Origin: Bradyrhizobium sp. SZCCHNS1050
Lineage (GTDB): Bacteria > Pseudomonadota > Alphaproteobacteria > Rhizobiales > Xanthobacteraceae
Length of the DNA stretch: 64,000 nucleotides
Assembly: GCF_032484785.1 (NCBI RefSeq)
Contig: NZ_JAUETR010000002.1
Location: 1,426,001 to 1,490,000 of the forward strand
Reading direction: 5' to 3'
Shown: positions 26,200 to 34,178 of the stretch, piece after piece
Numbering within the stretch: the first letter of the stretch is position 1
How the letters are laid out: each line of letters begins with the position of its first letter
Position numbers and translations under genes: made by a program
Notes under the pieces: model-generated
Database searches by the model: none
What the model was told of the DNA's origin: nothing
The model's input: only the letters and a program-made list of their open reading frames with translations

Positions 26200-26664
26200 C
26201 TAAACTGGCTTTTCGATACTCGGCCAAAGCATTGGAAAGAGCTGATCCAACTCGTCGTCGGAACGGCGTTGCTCGGGCTCGACCGCCTCGTTTATATCAC
26301 CAATAAGCTTCCGGAAATCCTGTTCGCCAAAGACCGTTCCCTGGAAGATTCTTAGCGGCGCTTTGACGTCAGAATGCCCGATGTCGAAGAGGACGGTCGC
26401 CCCCCGGCCAGACAGGTGCTTGGACAGGGCACCAGCCTCGAACGCAATCCATTGAGAATCCAGGTTTTCTCGCGTGAGAACAACCAAGCCGAAGCTGGAT
26501 TTCTCAAGTTCGTCTCGAATCACCCCCTGCCATTGAGCTCCCTTCTCGATGTCAGTTGTAGTGATAAACGGCTTGACCGCAGGCAGAATTAACGGAGACC
26601 ATTTTCGGAGCTCGTTGGCGATTTGTTGGCTCGACTGCCCTGACCAGCTAATAAAAAGCTTCAT
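26200..26664 (-). CDS. TIR-like domain protein
   Basis: 154 residues, essentially one TIR/TIR_2-like domain. MKLFISWSG is strand A with the box-1 Ser/Trp pattern, KPFITTTDIEKGAQWQGVI is the BB-loop region and Glu76 in WIAFEAGALSK is at the position of the catalytic Glu of NAD-cleaving TIR proteins. Bacterial TIR domains either hydrolyse NAD or make cyclic ADP-ribose isomers in phage defence; others only bind nucleotides. ATG 26664 overlaps the stop of the GrlR-like gene by 4 nt (ATGA), and GGAG lies about 7 nt upstream. No sensor domain is fused, so activation would need a partner. Confidence 0.8.
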   Translation of the reverse strand: MKLFISWSGQSSQQIANELRKWSPLILPAVKPFITTTDIEKGAQWQGVIRDELEKSSFGLVVLTRENLDSQWIAFEAGALSKHLSGRGATVLFDIGHSDVKAPLRIFQGTVFGEQDFRKLIGDINEAVEPEQRRSDDELDQLFPMLWPSIEKPV

Positions 26665-27005
26665 TTGAAATCTCCGGGCCTCGCGACGCGCCGTAGACTG
26701 ATTGCCAGCGGGACGGGAGGCACCCCACGACCAAGCGCCCGGCCCTGCGCCATGATCAGATCATCATCGGCAAGCCCGACGAAGCTCACCTCGAGCTCTC
26801 TCAGCGGACCGAAAGCGCTACTGAGCGCTCCGGCATAGTGCACCACGCGAATCTTACCCGTGACGCGATTTCCGTCCTGTTGATATGATCCATAGTAGTA
26901 GTAGCCGCTGTCGCCACCCGACAAATTGCCATCCTGGATGGTCATCACCCCCACACCTTCGCTCAGAGCTGCGAACTGAGCGGTCCAGAGGCCATTTATG
27001 TCCAT
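26661..27005 (-). CDS. GrlR family protein
   Basis: 114 residues from ATG 27005 with AAGGAG 6 nt upstream; the longer frame to 27044 has no such site. The hallmark of the GrlR fold is present at residues 29-41: SGGDSGYYYYGSY, preceded by GVGVMTIQDGNL and followed by GNRVTGKIRVVHY. E. coli GrlR is a small lipocalin-like repressor partner that binds and blocks the activator GrlA. Stand-alone relatives occur widely with unknown ligands. Here it is translationally coupled to the TIR-like gene, suggesting it controls or senses for it. Confidence 0.75.
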   Translation of the reverse strand: MDINGLWTAQFAALSEGVGVMTIQDGNLSGGDSGYYYYGSYQQDGNRVTGKIRVVHYAGALSSAFGPLRELEVSFVGLADDDLIMAQGRALGRGVPPVPLAISLRRVARPGDFK

Positions 27006-27098
27006 GACGGCTCCTTCAGAGGCAAGGCTCTCTACCATTGGCATATAAGATCACGCTCACTCGCAATGCTGGGGTAGTGCGGCTGAGGAACATAGATT

Positions 27099-27419
27099 AT
27101 GGAGATTGCAGGGAAAATGCTCACCTGGGAGACTGCACAAACGACCCTCACTTGGCTATCTGTGCTCGCCGGTGGCGCAGCGGCATATCTTTGGTACCGC
27201 GCCTCTGTCGTAGTGGTGTGTGAAGGCGATCCCAAAGACGTCCCCGGGTACTACCTTGGCATGAACCATCCTTGGGCAAAAAAGGCAGGAAAGCAGATCA
27301 GCGTGCTGGGGACTTTTGCTGAAGGATCTCGCCTAAATCAGAGAGCCGCCATCGTCACCGGGATTTCTATCGGGCTCCAGGCGCTCGCTGTTGCCGCTGG
27401 CTACTTCGTGGCGAAGTGA
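27099..27419 (+). CDS. Two-TM membrane protein divergent from the TIR cassette
   Basis: 106 residues from ATG 27099, with GAGGA about 9 nt upstream. Two transmembrane helices lie at about 15-35 (TLTWLSVLAGGAAAYLWYRA) and 82-103 (IVTGISIGLQALAVAAGYFV). They are joined by a soluble loop with basic and aromatic residues (YYLGMNHPWAKKAGKQ). Not recognised. It begins 93 nt from the start of the divergent GrlR-like gene, so they probably share a control region. Confidence 0.65.
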   Translation: MEIAGKMLTWETAQTTLTWLSVLAGGAAAYLWYRASVVVVCEGDPKDVPGYYLGMNHPWAKKAGKQISVLGTFAEGSRLNQRAAIVTGISIGLQALAVAAGYFVAK

Positions 27420-27507
27420 ACGAGAACAGAACGAGTTTTGTCTAACACTGGGCGGTTCCCGTCTAACGCTTGCCGCGGCAGACGAAAAAGGGTAGCGCAA
27501 TCAACAG

Positions 27508-27594
27508 GCGGACGTGGCGGAACGGGTAGACGCAAGGGACTTAAAATCCCTCGATGGCAACGTCGTGTGGGTTCGAGTCCCACCGTCCGCACCA
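27508..27594 (+). tRNA. tRNA-Leu (anticodon UAA)
   Basis: Complete cloverleaf of 87 nt with encoded CCA. The acceptor stem is GCGGACG with CGTCCGC, the anticodon stem AGGGA/TCCCT (27535-27551) holds loop CTTAAAA with anticodon TAA at 27542-27544, there is a long class II variable arm, and the T-loop is GGTTCGAGTCC. It reads UUA leucine codons. Integrative elements often use tRNA-Leu genes, and an integrase remnant lies 1.8 kb upstream. Confidence 0.97.
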
Positions 27595-27630
27595 GCCCCG
27601 TGCACGCCCCGCTCGGCCGCCCTGCCCGGC

Positions 27631-28407
27631 TCAGTTCAACGCCGCCAGCCGCTCGAGCTCGGCGAGATCGGTAACCTCCAGCCTGCCCTCCGAGATCGTC
27701 AGGATCTTGCGATCGCGAAACAGCGCGAGCACGCGGCTGACATGGACCGAGGTCAGGCCGACGGCGTCGGCGATGTGCTGCTGCTTCAAGGGAAACGGAT
27801 AGCGGTGGTGCTGGACCACACCGTCCACCGCGACGCGCCGCATCAGGCTGAGCAGCAGATGCGCGATCCGACGCTCGGCCGGACGCTGGCCGAGCACGGT
27901 GATGAGCTCGTAGGAGGCCCGGCCGTTGTCGCCGAGAGAGCGGAACACCTCCATCATGACCAGCTCGTCGGCGCGGCACTGCTTGCGGACCTCCTCGCCA
28001 TCGAGCCGGCTGACCTGGACCTGGGTCAATGCCTTGGCCGAGAAGCTCATGCCTTTGGCGAAGATCGCCGCCGGCGAGAAGATGTCGCCCGGCAGTAGGA
28101 AGCGCAGGATCTGGCGGCCGCCATCCGACAACTGGATGTAACGGAATGCCCAGCCGCTGCAGAGTACGAGCACATCGTCGCGCGCCTCGCTCTGGCATTT
28201 GATCTGCTGGCCGGCCCGGACGGTGAAGAACTGCTGATGGAGCCGCGGCAGCGCCGACTGCGCCCGGCAGGCCTTGAAAAGCGCGGCACAGAATCCGGAA
28301 TCGACGTGGGTGCAGGAGACGCAGCAGCCGGGGAGATCGGGTTCTGATCGCAGCATCAAGGGGTGCGCGCTTGTGTCCAATCCGTCCCGCCGACCCGGCT
28401 TCGTCAT
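27631..28407 (-). CDS. Crp/Fnr family regulator, FnrN-like with N-terminal Cys cluster
   Basis: 258 residues. The N-terminal Cys motif C29-x2-C32-x7-C40 (with C28 adjacent) matches the spacing of the [4Fe-4S]-binding Fnr/FnrN/FixK1 group. Further Cys at 71 and 83 could supply the fourth ligand. The cyclic-nucleotide-binding-like barrel covers about 58-150 and the helix-turn-helix about 207-230 (KQQHIADAVGLTSVHVSRVL). Oxygen-sensing transcription control is the likely role, but the exact fourth ligand is uncertain. No Fnr box (TTGAT-N4-ATCAA) was seen nearby. Confidence 0.85.
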   Translation of the reverse strand: MTKPGRRDGLDTSAHPLMLRSEPDLPGCCVSCTHVDSGFCAALFKACRAQSALPRLHQQFFTVRAGQQIKCQSEARDDVLVLCSGWAFRYIQLSDGGRQILRFLLPGDIFSPAAIFAKGMSFSAKALTQVQVSRLDGEEVRKQCRADELVMMEVFRSLGDNGRASYELITVLGQRPAERRIAHLLLSLMRRVAVDGVVQHHRYPFPLKQQHIADAVGLTSVHVSRVLALFRDRKILTISEGRLEVTDLAELERLAALN

Positions 28408-28617
28408 TCGGTCATCGGGACGCTGTGGCGGTCGATCGGGTGCGGCGGATGCCGAGGCCCTTCGACCTACGTCGCAGCTAAAATGGAACCGGCCCGCAGC
28501 GATATAACCTGGATTAATCAGACGGCTGAAAGTCGCGCATCCATCCCGGCGGCCGTCGCGGCGCGATCGCTCGCTTGGGCTTTGGATCTCACCCGAAGCA
28601 TGATTGACGCCACGTGC

Positions 28618-29277
28618 CTACGCCGCTCGCGCTCGCGCCGTCAGCTCCGCCATGGTGGTGGACTTGAAGCTCGGCCGCGCCTCCAGCCGTTCGATCCAGG
28701 CGACAAGGTTGGGATGGCCGGCGGTCAGCTCCGCCCATTCCGGCGTCAACGACAGGAAGCTCGCCTGCGGCGCGGCCTGCAGATCGGCCAGCGACAGATG
28801 ATCGCCGACCATGAACGGCTGCTCGCCGAGCAGCCGCGACAACTCCGCGATGACGGTTCTCGCCTGCGGCATCGCGCGCGCGATCGCGGCTTCGTCGGTG
28901 GTCGTGCCGAAGAATTGCGGGCCGACGATGCGCTGGAAGATGATGACGTTGCAGACGCCCTGGAACAGGTACCAGTCGCTGATGTTCATCACCTGGTCCA
29001 TGCGCGCGGCCTGCCTGATATCCGCGGGCGTCAGGGCCGGCTCGGGCAGCACGCGGTCGAGATAGCGCAGGATCGCCTGGGTCTCGTACAACACGAAGCC
29101 GTCATGCGCGAGCACCGGCACGCGCCCGAAGGGATGACGCGCCAGATGCGCCGCGCCCTTGGAGTCGCCCGGCGCCAGCGCCGCGAGCCGATACGGCGCG
29201 CCTTTCTCCTCCAGCGCGATCAGCACGCTGCGCCCGAACGGGCTCCCCGGCACGGAATGGACGACGAACTCGGACAT
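28618..29277 (-). CDS. Glutathione S-transferase family protein
   Basis: 219 residues from ATG 29277 (GGGGGAG upstream). The thioredoxin-like N-domain (SVPGSPFGRSVLIALEEKGA, then RVPVLAHDGFVLYETQAILR with the cis-Pro and Glu-Thr glutathione contacts) is followed by the all-helical C-domain with the SLADLQ capping motif. The Ser in SPFGRS is the likely catalytic residue. It follows the SRPBCC gene by 31 nt, so the minus-strand order ArsR-SRPBCC-GST probably forms one operon. Confidence 0.9.
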   Translation of the reverse strand: MSEFVVHSVPGSPFGRSVLIALEEKGAPYRLAALAPGDSKGAAHLARHPFGRVPVLAHDGFVLYETQAILRYLDRVLPEPALTPADIRQAARMDQVMNISDWYLFQGVCNVIIFQRIVGPQFFGTTTDEAAIARAMPQARTVIAELSRLLGEQPFMVGDHLSLADLQAAPQASFLSLTPEWAELTAGHPNLVAWIERLEARPSFKSTTMAELTARARAA

Positions 29278-29308
29278 CACGATCTCCCCCACGCTGATGA
29301 TGAACTCC

Positions 29309-29794
29309 TCACGATGACGCCGGCGGCCGCTCGGCCTCGGCCACGAAGCGCTGCAGCAGCCCCGGCCAGCCGCCGTCGACATCCCGCCGCATCGACGCGC
29401 CGGCCTCGCGGCCCATGGTTTCGAACTTGTGGTGCAGCAGCTCGACGCGGGTCACATCCGGGCCCTCGGCAACGAATTGCACATCGACCTCCGAGCGCAT
29501 CGCCGCATCCGGCCTCCACTGCGCATCGACCTGCCACAGCATGACGAAGCGACGCGGCGGCTCCCACAGCGTGATGGTCGCGACCGTGGTCGCCGTGCCG
29601 TCCTCGGCGATCTCGAGCCAGTGGCCGCCGAGCTTCGGCTCCAGCAGCACCTTCTCGATCGGCTTGCGGCCGACCCCATGCGTATGCGGCCACCAGCGCG
29701 TCAGGCCGCGCGTGAACACGTCGAAGGCATGATCGATCGGCGCCCGGACATGGACGAGCTTCCGCACCGGCGCGATCACGACACCCTCACTCAT
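29309..29794 (-). CDS. SRPBCC (AHSA1-like) family protein
   Basis: 161 residues from ATG 29794; its start lies inside the end of the ArsR gene (8-nt overlap), with GGGGGG before it. The sequence begins with the typical START-like strand and helix (KLVHVRAPIDHAFDVFTRGL TRWW) and continues with GGHWLEIAEDG and FVMLWQVDAQWRP. These are hydrophobic-ligand-binding folds of the activator-of-Hsp90-ATPase C-terminal type. Coupling to an ArsR-type regulator is common, and the ligand is unknown. Confidence 0.88.
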   Translation of the reverse strand: MSEGVVIAPVRKLVHVRAPIDHAFDVFTRGLTRWWPHTHGVGRKPIEKVLLEPKLGGHWLEIAEDGTATTVATITLWEPPRRFVMLWQVDAQWRPDAAMRSEVDVQFVAEGPDVTRVELLHHKFETMGREAGASMRRDVDGGWPGLLQRFVAEAERPPASS

Positions 29795-30116
29795 CGATCC
29801 CCCCTTTCGTCTGCCGATGCGTGCGCTCCGCCTCGATCTTGAAGGCGAGCAGCGCGTCGTCCCAGAAGCTGTCGAGCCAGTCGCGCAGCTCGGCCAACCC
29901 CTCACGGCGCAACGCGTAGATGCGGCGCGCGCCTTCGCTGCGTTCCTCGACCAGCCCGGCATCCTTCAGCACCTTCAGATGCTGCGAGACCGCCGGCCGC
30001 GACACCGGCATCCCGGCCGCGATCGCATGGACCGGCCGCGGTCCACCGCGCAGCCGTTCGAACACCTCCCGCCGCGTCGGGTCCGCCAGCACATTCAGTG
30101 TCGTTCCGTAAGTCAT
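29787..30116 (-). CDS. ArsR/SmtB-type winged-helix regulator
   Basis: 109 residues. The winged helix is clear: NVLADPTRREVFERLRGGP, then recognition helix PVSRPAVSQHLKVLKDAGLV and the wing RSEGARRIYALR. The metal-binding Cys motif ELCVCDL of ArsR/SmtB is absent, so it belongs to the non-metal group usually coupled to SRPBCC partners. It likely represses its own operon through the region 30117-30180. Confidence 0.9.
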   Translation of the reverse strand: MTYGTTLNVLADPTRREVFERLRGGPRPVHAIAAGMPVSRPAVSQHLKVLKDAGLVEERSEGARRIYALRREGLAELRDWLDSFWDDALLAFKIEAERTHRQTKGGIDE

Positions 30117-30330
30117 GACTTACTGTAAGCCACCACTTACATAAACGTCAAGGCGGCAGGCCGGAGAACGCGAGAGCCCCGATCCCTGCAGATCTCGCCA
30201 CCGCCGGTTGCAAGGAGAAACCCGCCATTAACCATAACCGAACCAGGGTGGAACCAACGGTTGCCGGCGTCCGGGCGGGTTGTGCGACGTCGCTCAGGCT
30301 GGCCGGGGCTCGCCATCAATGAGAGGCACG

Positions 30331-31734
30331 ATGCTGGGATTCCGCCGAAAGAACGAACCATCGGACGCCCCGCTTGCGTCCGACACCTCCGCACACGACG
30401 CCTTCCAGGACGCGCTGGCGCAGTGCCTCGGTGACTGGGCGGACGGCAAGCTCAATCGCGATACCGGAGGCGTCGATGCTGCCGCGCTGCGCGCCCAGCT
30501 CAAGCCGCAACTGATCGAGGCCATCCATCGTCTCGGCACCGCGCTCGGGGCCCGCGCGTCCCAGGATCTCGATTCCGTCGTCGACATCTGCATCAACAGC
30601 AACGAAGCCTCGATCAGCGCGGCGCGCCTGATCGGCGCCTCCAACAATCAGTCCGAACGCTGTCAGAGTCTCGCTGCCGCATCGGTGGAGATGCAGGCCT
30701 CCGTGCACACCATCCGGTCGACGTCGACCGAAGCCGCTGCCGAGGCAGCCGCGACGCGCCAGGCCGTCGAGAACAGCGTGACCGCGGTACAACGGACGTT
30801 GCAGACGATGAACGGCATCGCCAGCTCCGTGCGCGACACCTCGGCGAAGATCGCCGATCTCAGCGCCGCCTCCGCCGAGATCGGATCCATCGTCGGCACC
30901 ATCGACGCGATCGCCAACCAGACCAACCTGCTGGCACTCAATGCCACCATCGAGGCGGCGCGCGCCGGCGAATTCGGCAGGGGCTTCGCGGTGGTCGCCG
31001 CGGAGGTCAAGAACCTGTCGCAGCAGACGACCAAGGCGACCGAGGACATCAAGGGTCGCATCGAGCGGCTGCAGGCCGAGATGAGCGGCATCGTCGAGGC
31101 CATGGCCGGCGGCGCCAAGGCGGTCGAGGTCGGCATGTCCGAGATGAACGATCTGGCACAGGCGATCGATCAGGCCGGCACCCGGACCGCGGTGGTCAGC
31201 ACCAAGATGGACGAGATCTCCGGCATTCTCGCCGAGCAGTCCGCCGCGACCGACGAGGTCGCGCAGGGCATCACCATCATCGCCGATCTCGCGACCGCCA
31301 ATGCCAACGAGGTGATGTCGCTCGCGGACACCATGGGCAAGACGGACGCGAAGGTCGGCAAGATGCTGGGCGAGATCGCCAAGCTCTCGCTCGACAACCA
31401 GGTGGTGAGACTGGCCAAGGCCGACCACGTGATCTGGAAAAAGCGGCTGGTCGACATGTCGGTCGGCCGGCTGCAACTGCGGACCGACGAGCTCTCCGAT
31501 CATCACACGTGCCGGCTCGGCAAATGGTACTATGGCGAAGGCGGTCGGCGTTTGGCCGGAGATCCGGCATTCCGCAACCTCGAGCGCCCCCACGAGGCGG
31601 TGCATCGCCACGGCAAGGAAGCCGCGCGCCTGTTCAGCTCAGGGCGCATCGAGGAAGCGCTCAACGAGATCGGCAGGGTCGAGGTCGCTTCCAGCGAGGT
31701 GTTGGCGGCGCTGGACGAGATCAGGGCCTCATAG
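30331..31734 (+). CDS. Soluble methyl-accepting chemotaxis protein with C-terminal CZB domain
   Basis: About 467 residues from ATG 30331 (AGAGG 5 nt upstream; ATG 30319 is an alternative). There is no transmembrane segment. The signalling hairpin is complete, with the tip sequence [20 protein letters not shown]. The C-terminus carries a chemoreceptor zinc-binding domain: [21 protein letters not shown] and PHEAVHRHG supply the His/Cys set that binds zinc. CZB receptors sense zinc or hypochlorous acid through the zinc-Cys pair. A cytoplasmic receptor of this layout implies sensing of an internal signal. Confidence 0.92.
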   Translation: MLGFRRKNEPSDAPLASDTSAHDAFQDALAQCLGDWADGKLNRDTGGVDAAALRAQLKPQLIEAIHRLGTALGARASQDLDSVVDICINSNEASISAARLIGASNNQSERCQSLAAASVEMQASVHTIRSTSTEAAAEAAATRQAVENSVTAVQRTLQTMNGIASSVRDTSAKIADLSAASAEIGSIVGTIDAIANQTNLLALNATIEAARAGEFGRGFAVVAAEVKNLSQQTTKATEDIKGRIERLQAEMSGIVEAMAGGAKAVEVGMSEMNDLAQAIDQAGTRTAVVSTKMDEISGILAEQSAATDEVAQGITIIADLATANANEVMSLADTMGKTDAKVGKMLGEIAKLSLDNQVVRLAKADHVIWKKRLVDMSVGRLQLRTDELSDHHTCRLGKWYYGEGGRRLAGDPAFRNLERPHEAVHRHGKEAARLFSSGRIEEALNEIGRVEVASSEVLAALDEIRAS

Positions 31735-31774
31735 CTACGAGGCTGCTGCCGACGTCACGTCACTCCATCCTCGC

Positions 31775-31922
31775 GTCATTCCGGGGCGTGCGCAGCACGA
31801 GCCCGGAATCCATAGCCACAGGACAGGGTGTGGTGTGAGATGGCCGTGGCGCTTGTCTTCGCCACATGACGGCGCGTGGATATGGATTCCGGGCTCATCG
31901 CTGCGCGATGCCCCGGAATGAC
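31775..31922. repeat. Palindromic intergenic repeat, family A, copy 2
   Basis: Same ends as copy 1 (GTCATTCCGGGGC to GCCCCGGAATGAC) with inner arms GAGCCCGGAATCCATA and TATGGATTCCGGGCTC around a variable centre. It sits between the stop of the CZB receptor gene and the first binding-protein gene, directly followed by a family B element. Confidence 0.85.
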
Positions 31923-31952
31923 GGCGAGAGAGCCGGCCCCGTCGGCAGTCGT

Positions 31953-32041
31953 GTAGCCCGGATGAGCGCGGCGACATCCGGGTCTCCTCCACAGCGCGTT
32001 TGAACCCGGATGTCGCTATCGCTCATCCGGGCTGCGGCTAC
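31953..32041. repeat. Palindromic intergenic repeat, family B, copy 2
   Basis: GTAGCCCGGATGAGCG at the left pairs with the right end CGCTCATCCGGGCTGCGGCTAC. Internal arms ACATCCGGGT and ACCCGGATGT also pair. It ends 20 nt before the stop codon of the binding-protein gene at 32062. Confidence 0.85.
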
Positions 32042-32061
32042 GGGCCGCGGCCGACATCTCG

Positions 32062-33675
32062 TCACTCGCTCTTGTCGACGTTCCAGAACACCGGCACGGC
32101 CTGCCCTTCCAAGACGCCGGTGATCGATTTGCGCCAGGCGCTCGGCATGAACCATTGGCCGAGCGGCACGTAGATCACCTGGTCGTAGACCTCCTGCTGA
32201 ATCTGGGCGGCGATCCGCTTCTGGTCCTCCGGCTTCGTGGCCTTGGCGAAGGCGTCGCGCAGCTCCTCCATCTTGGGATCGTCGGGCCAGCCGAACGGGC
32301 TCTTCTGGCCGCGTGCGCCGACGAAGGTGCTGCCGATCGGATTGCCGGAGTCGGCGATCACCGAGTTGGTGAAGAACATGTTCCAGCCGCCCTCCTTGGG
32401 CGGCTTCTGGCTGGCACGCCGCGTCACGACGGTCTGCCAGTCCGTCGTCTGCAGATCGACCTTGAAGCCGGCCTCGCGCAACAGCTGCGCGGCGACCACC
32501 GGCTGCGCCTTCAGGGTGATCGCGTCGCCCGGCGCGAGGATCACGACGGGCGTACCGTCATAGCCGGCCTCGGCCAGCAGCTTCTTGGCCTGCTCCATGC
32601 CGTTGCCCTTCACCAGCGTCTCCGAGCCGATGTCGGATTCGAGCGGCGTGCCGCAGCCGAACACGGCGCCGCAGATCGTGTAGTACTTGGCGTTACCGAC
32701 GAGCGCGTCGAGCACATCCTTCTGGTTCAGCGCCAGGAACGCCGCACGGCGGATCTTCACATTGTCGAACGGCGGAAACAGGAAGTTCATGCGTCCCAAG
32801 GTCTGGTAGCCGAACTTGTTCAGCACGTTCATCGAAAGATCGGGATTGGCTGATAGCACCGACTCGAGATCGAGCGGCGGGAATTCCATGAAGTCGATGT
32901 CGCCGGCCTGCAGCGCGTTGACGGCCGTCTGCGCATCGGGCATCGAGACCCACTCGACGCGGTCGACCTTCACCACCTTGCCGCCGGCCGTCCAGCTCGG
33001 CGGCTCCTTGCGCGGCACGTAGTCGGTGTTCTTCTCATACACCGCCTTCACGCCCGGCTGGAATTCCGCCTTGACGAACTTGAACGGTCCGGAGCCGATC
33101 TGCTCCGAGATCTGCTGGTTCGCAGGCGTCTCGGCCAAACGCTTCGGCATCATGAACGGTACGTAGGAGGACGGCTTGCCGATCGACTCCAGCACCAGGC
33201 CGTACGGCTCCTTCAGCTTCAAGGTGATGGTCTTGGCATCGGTGGCCTCGAGCGAGGCCGTGGCCTCCATCAGCTTCTGGCCCATGCTGTCGTTGCGGCT
33301 CCAGCGCTTCAGCGAGGCGACGCAATCCTCGGCGGTGACCGGCGTGCCGTCGTGCCACTTCAGGCCGTCGCGCAAGGTGAAGGTGTAGGTCAGCTTGTCG
33401 TCCGAGACCGTCCACTCTGCCATCTGCGGCTGGACCTGAAACTTGGCGTCGGTCCCAAGCAGGGTGTCGTACACCATATAGCCGTGGTCGCGGGTGATGT
33501 AGGCCGGCGTGAACACGGGATCGATGACGCGCAGGTCCGAATGCATCACCGCCGTGATCGTCTTCTTGCCGGCGGCGAGGGCCTGGGTCGTCACGCCCGC
33601 CATCGACACGGCCATGACCGAGGCGACGAACCATGAAACGAGCGCGGATGCGGTCCGGCGCGGAGTATGTGACAT
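32062..33675 (-). CDS. ABC transporter substrate-binding protein, peptide type (DppA-like), copy 1
   Basis: 537 residues from ATG 33675 with AAGAGAGA upstream. A signal peptide ends at about residue 34 (ALA-AGKK). It is a family 5 extracellular solute-binding protein: the signature region LRDGLKWHDGTPVTAEDCVA and repeated lobes are present. It captures oligo- or dipeptides, or related compounds, in the periplasm. It is very similar across its whole length to the gene at 34179, so the pair is a tandem duplication. The cognate permeases and ATPase are on the other strand at 37600-41223. Confidence 0.92.
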   Translation of the reverse strand: MSHTPRRTASALVSWFVASVMAVSMAGVTTQALAAGKKTITAVMHSDLRVIDPVFTPAYITRDHGYMVYDTLLGTDAKFQVQPQMAEWTVSDDKLTYTFTLRDGLKWHDGTPVTAEDCVASLKRWSRNDSMGQKLMEATASLEATDAKTITLKLKEPYGLVLESIGKPSSYVPFMMPKRLAETPANQQISEQIGSGPFKFVKAEFQPGVKAVYEKNTDYVPRKEPPSWTAGGKVVKVDRVEWVSMPDAQTAVNALQAGDIDFMEFPPLDLESVLSANPDLSMNVLNKFGYQTLGRMNFLFPPFDNVKIRRAAFLALNQKDVLDALVGNAKYYTICGAVFGCGTPLESDIGSETLVKGNGMEQAKKLLAEAGYDGTPVVILAPGDAITLKAQPVVAAQLLREAGFKVDLQTTDWQTVVTRRASQKPPKEGGWNMFFTNSVIADSGNPIGSTFVGARGQKSPFGWPDDPKMEELRDAFAKATKPEDQKRIAAQIQQEVYDQVIYVPLGQWFMPSAWRKSITGVLEGQAVPVFWNVDKSE

Positions 33676-33936
33676 GCGATCTCTCTTGACGTGGGCTTCC
33701 ATCCGAGGGCCCCGATACCGATCAAGGCCTGACGAGGCGTCCTGCGTCGCGTCTGCAAACGCTCAGCAAACAGTCTCGGCGAGGGAGACTTGCAGCAGTT
33801 CCATCGGAGGTCAATCGCCACGGACGCATGGGTCACCGCATCACGCGGCTGCACACATCGTGACTGCCGACGATGGCGTCCCGCCATCTGGAACTCGGCT
33901 GCGCCTCGTCCGTTATGCGCAGCAGCAAGGAGCCTG

Positions 33937-34080
33937 ATGATGCCGAATGAAGTCACCAAGCCGCGGGACAGCCGACATCCGGCCATGCCGATCCGCACCG
34001 ATAAGAACCCGTCCCAGGATCAGATCAGCCCACCCTTGATGGTCGAGGGTCTCGAAGCCGTGCGCGATCCGCACTGCTGA
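33937..34080 (+). CDS. Small hypothetical protein between the duplicated binding proteins
   Basis: 47 residues from ATG 33937, with AAGGAG at 33927-33932, an excellent ribosome site. It is Pro/Asp/Arg-rich (VTKPRDSRHPAMPIRTDKNP then QISPPLMVEGLEA), with no membrane segment. A hairpin with T-rich tail (34111-34156) follows 30 nt after the stop, completing a transcription unit antisense-oriented between two minus-strand genes. Not recognised. Confidence 0.5.
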   Translation: MMPNEVTKPRDSRHPAMPIRTDKNPSQDQISPPLMVEGLEAVRDPHC

Positions 34081-34110
34081 AGGGCGCTAACGCACGGGCG
34101 AATGCAGGAA

Positions 34111-34156
34111 CAAAAAAGAGACGCGGCGAAGTCTCCACTTCGCCGCGTCTTTGTTT
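34111..34156. terminator. Bidirectional Rho-independent terminator
   Basis: A perfect 13-bp stem (34120-34132 with 34137-34149) and CTCC loop, flanked by an A-run on the left (34112-34117) and TTTGTTT on the right. It can end the plus-strand small gene (stop 34080) and, on the minus strand, the binding-protein gene whose stop is at 34179. Confidence 0.9.
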
Positions 34157-34178
34157 GCGTCACGAGTGCGTCCGCCGC

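Noticed and set aside
25771..27594. Genomic island bounded by tRNA-Leu with an attachment-site duplication
   Set aside because: No second copy of the tRNA 3' end was found by eye, and the tRNA 3' end points away from the integrase remnant, so island borders are not claimed.
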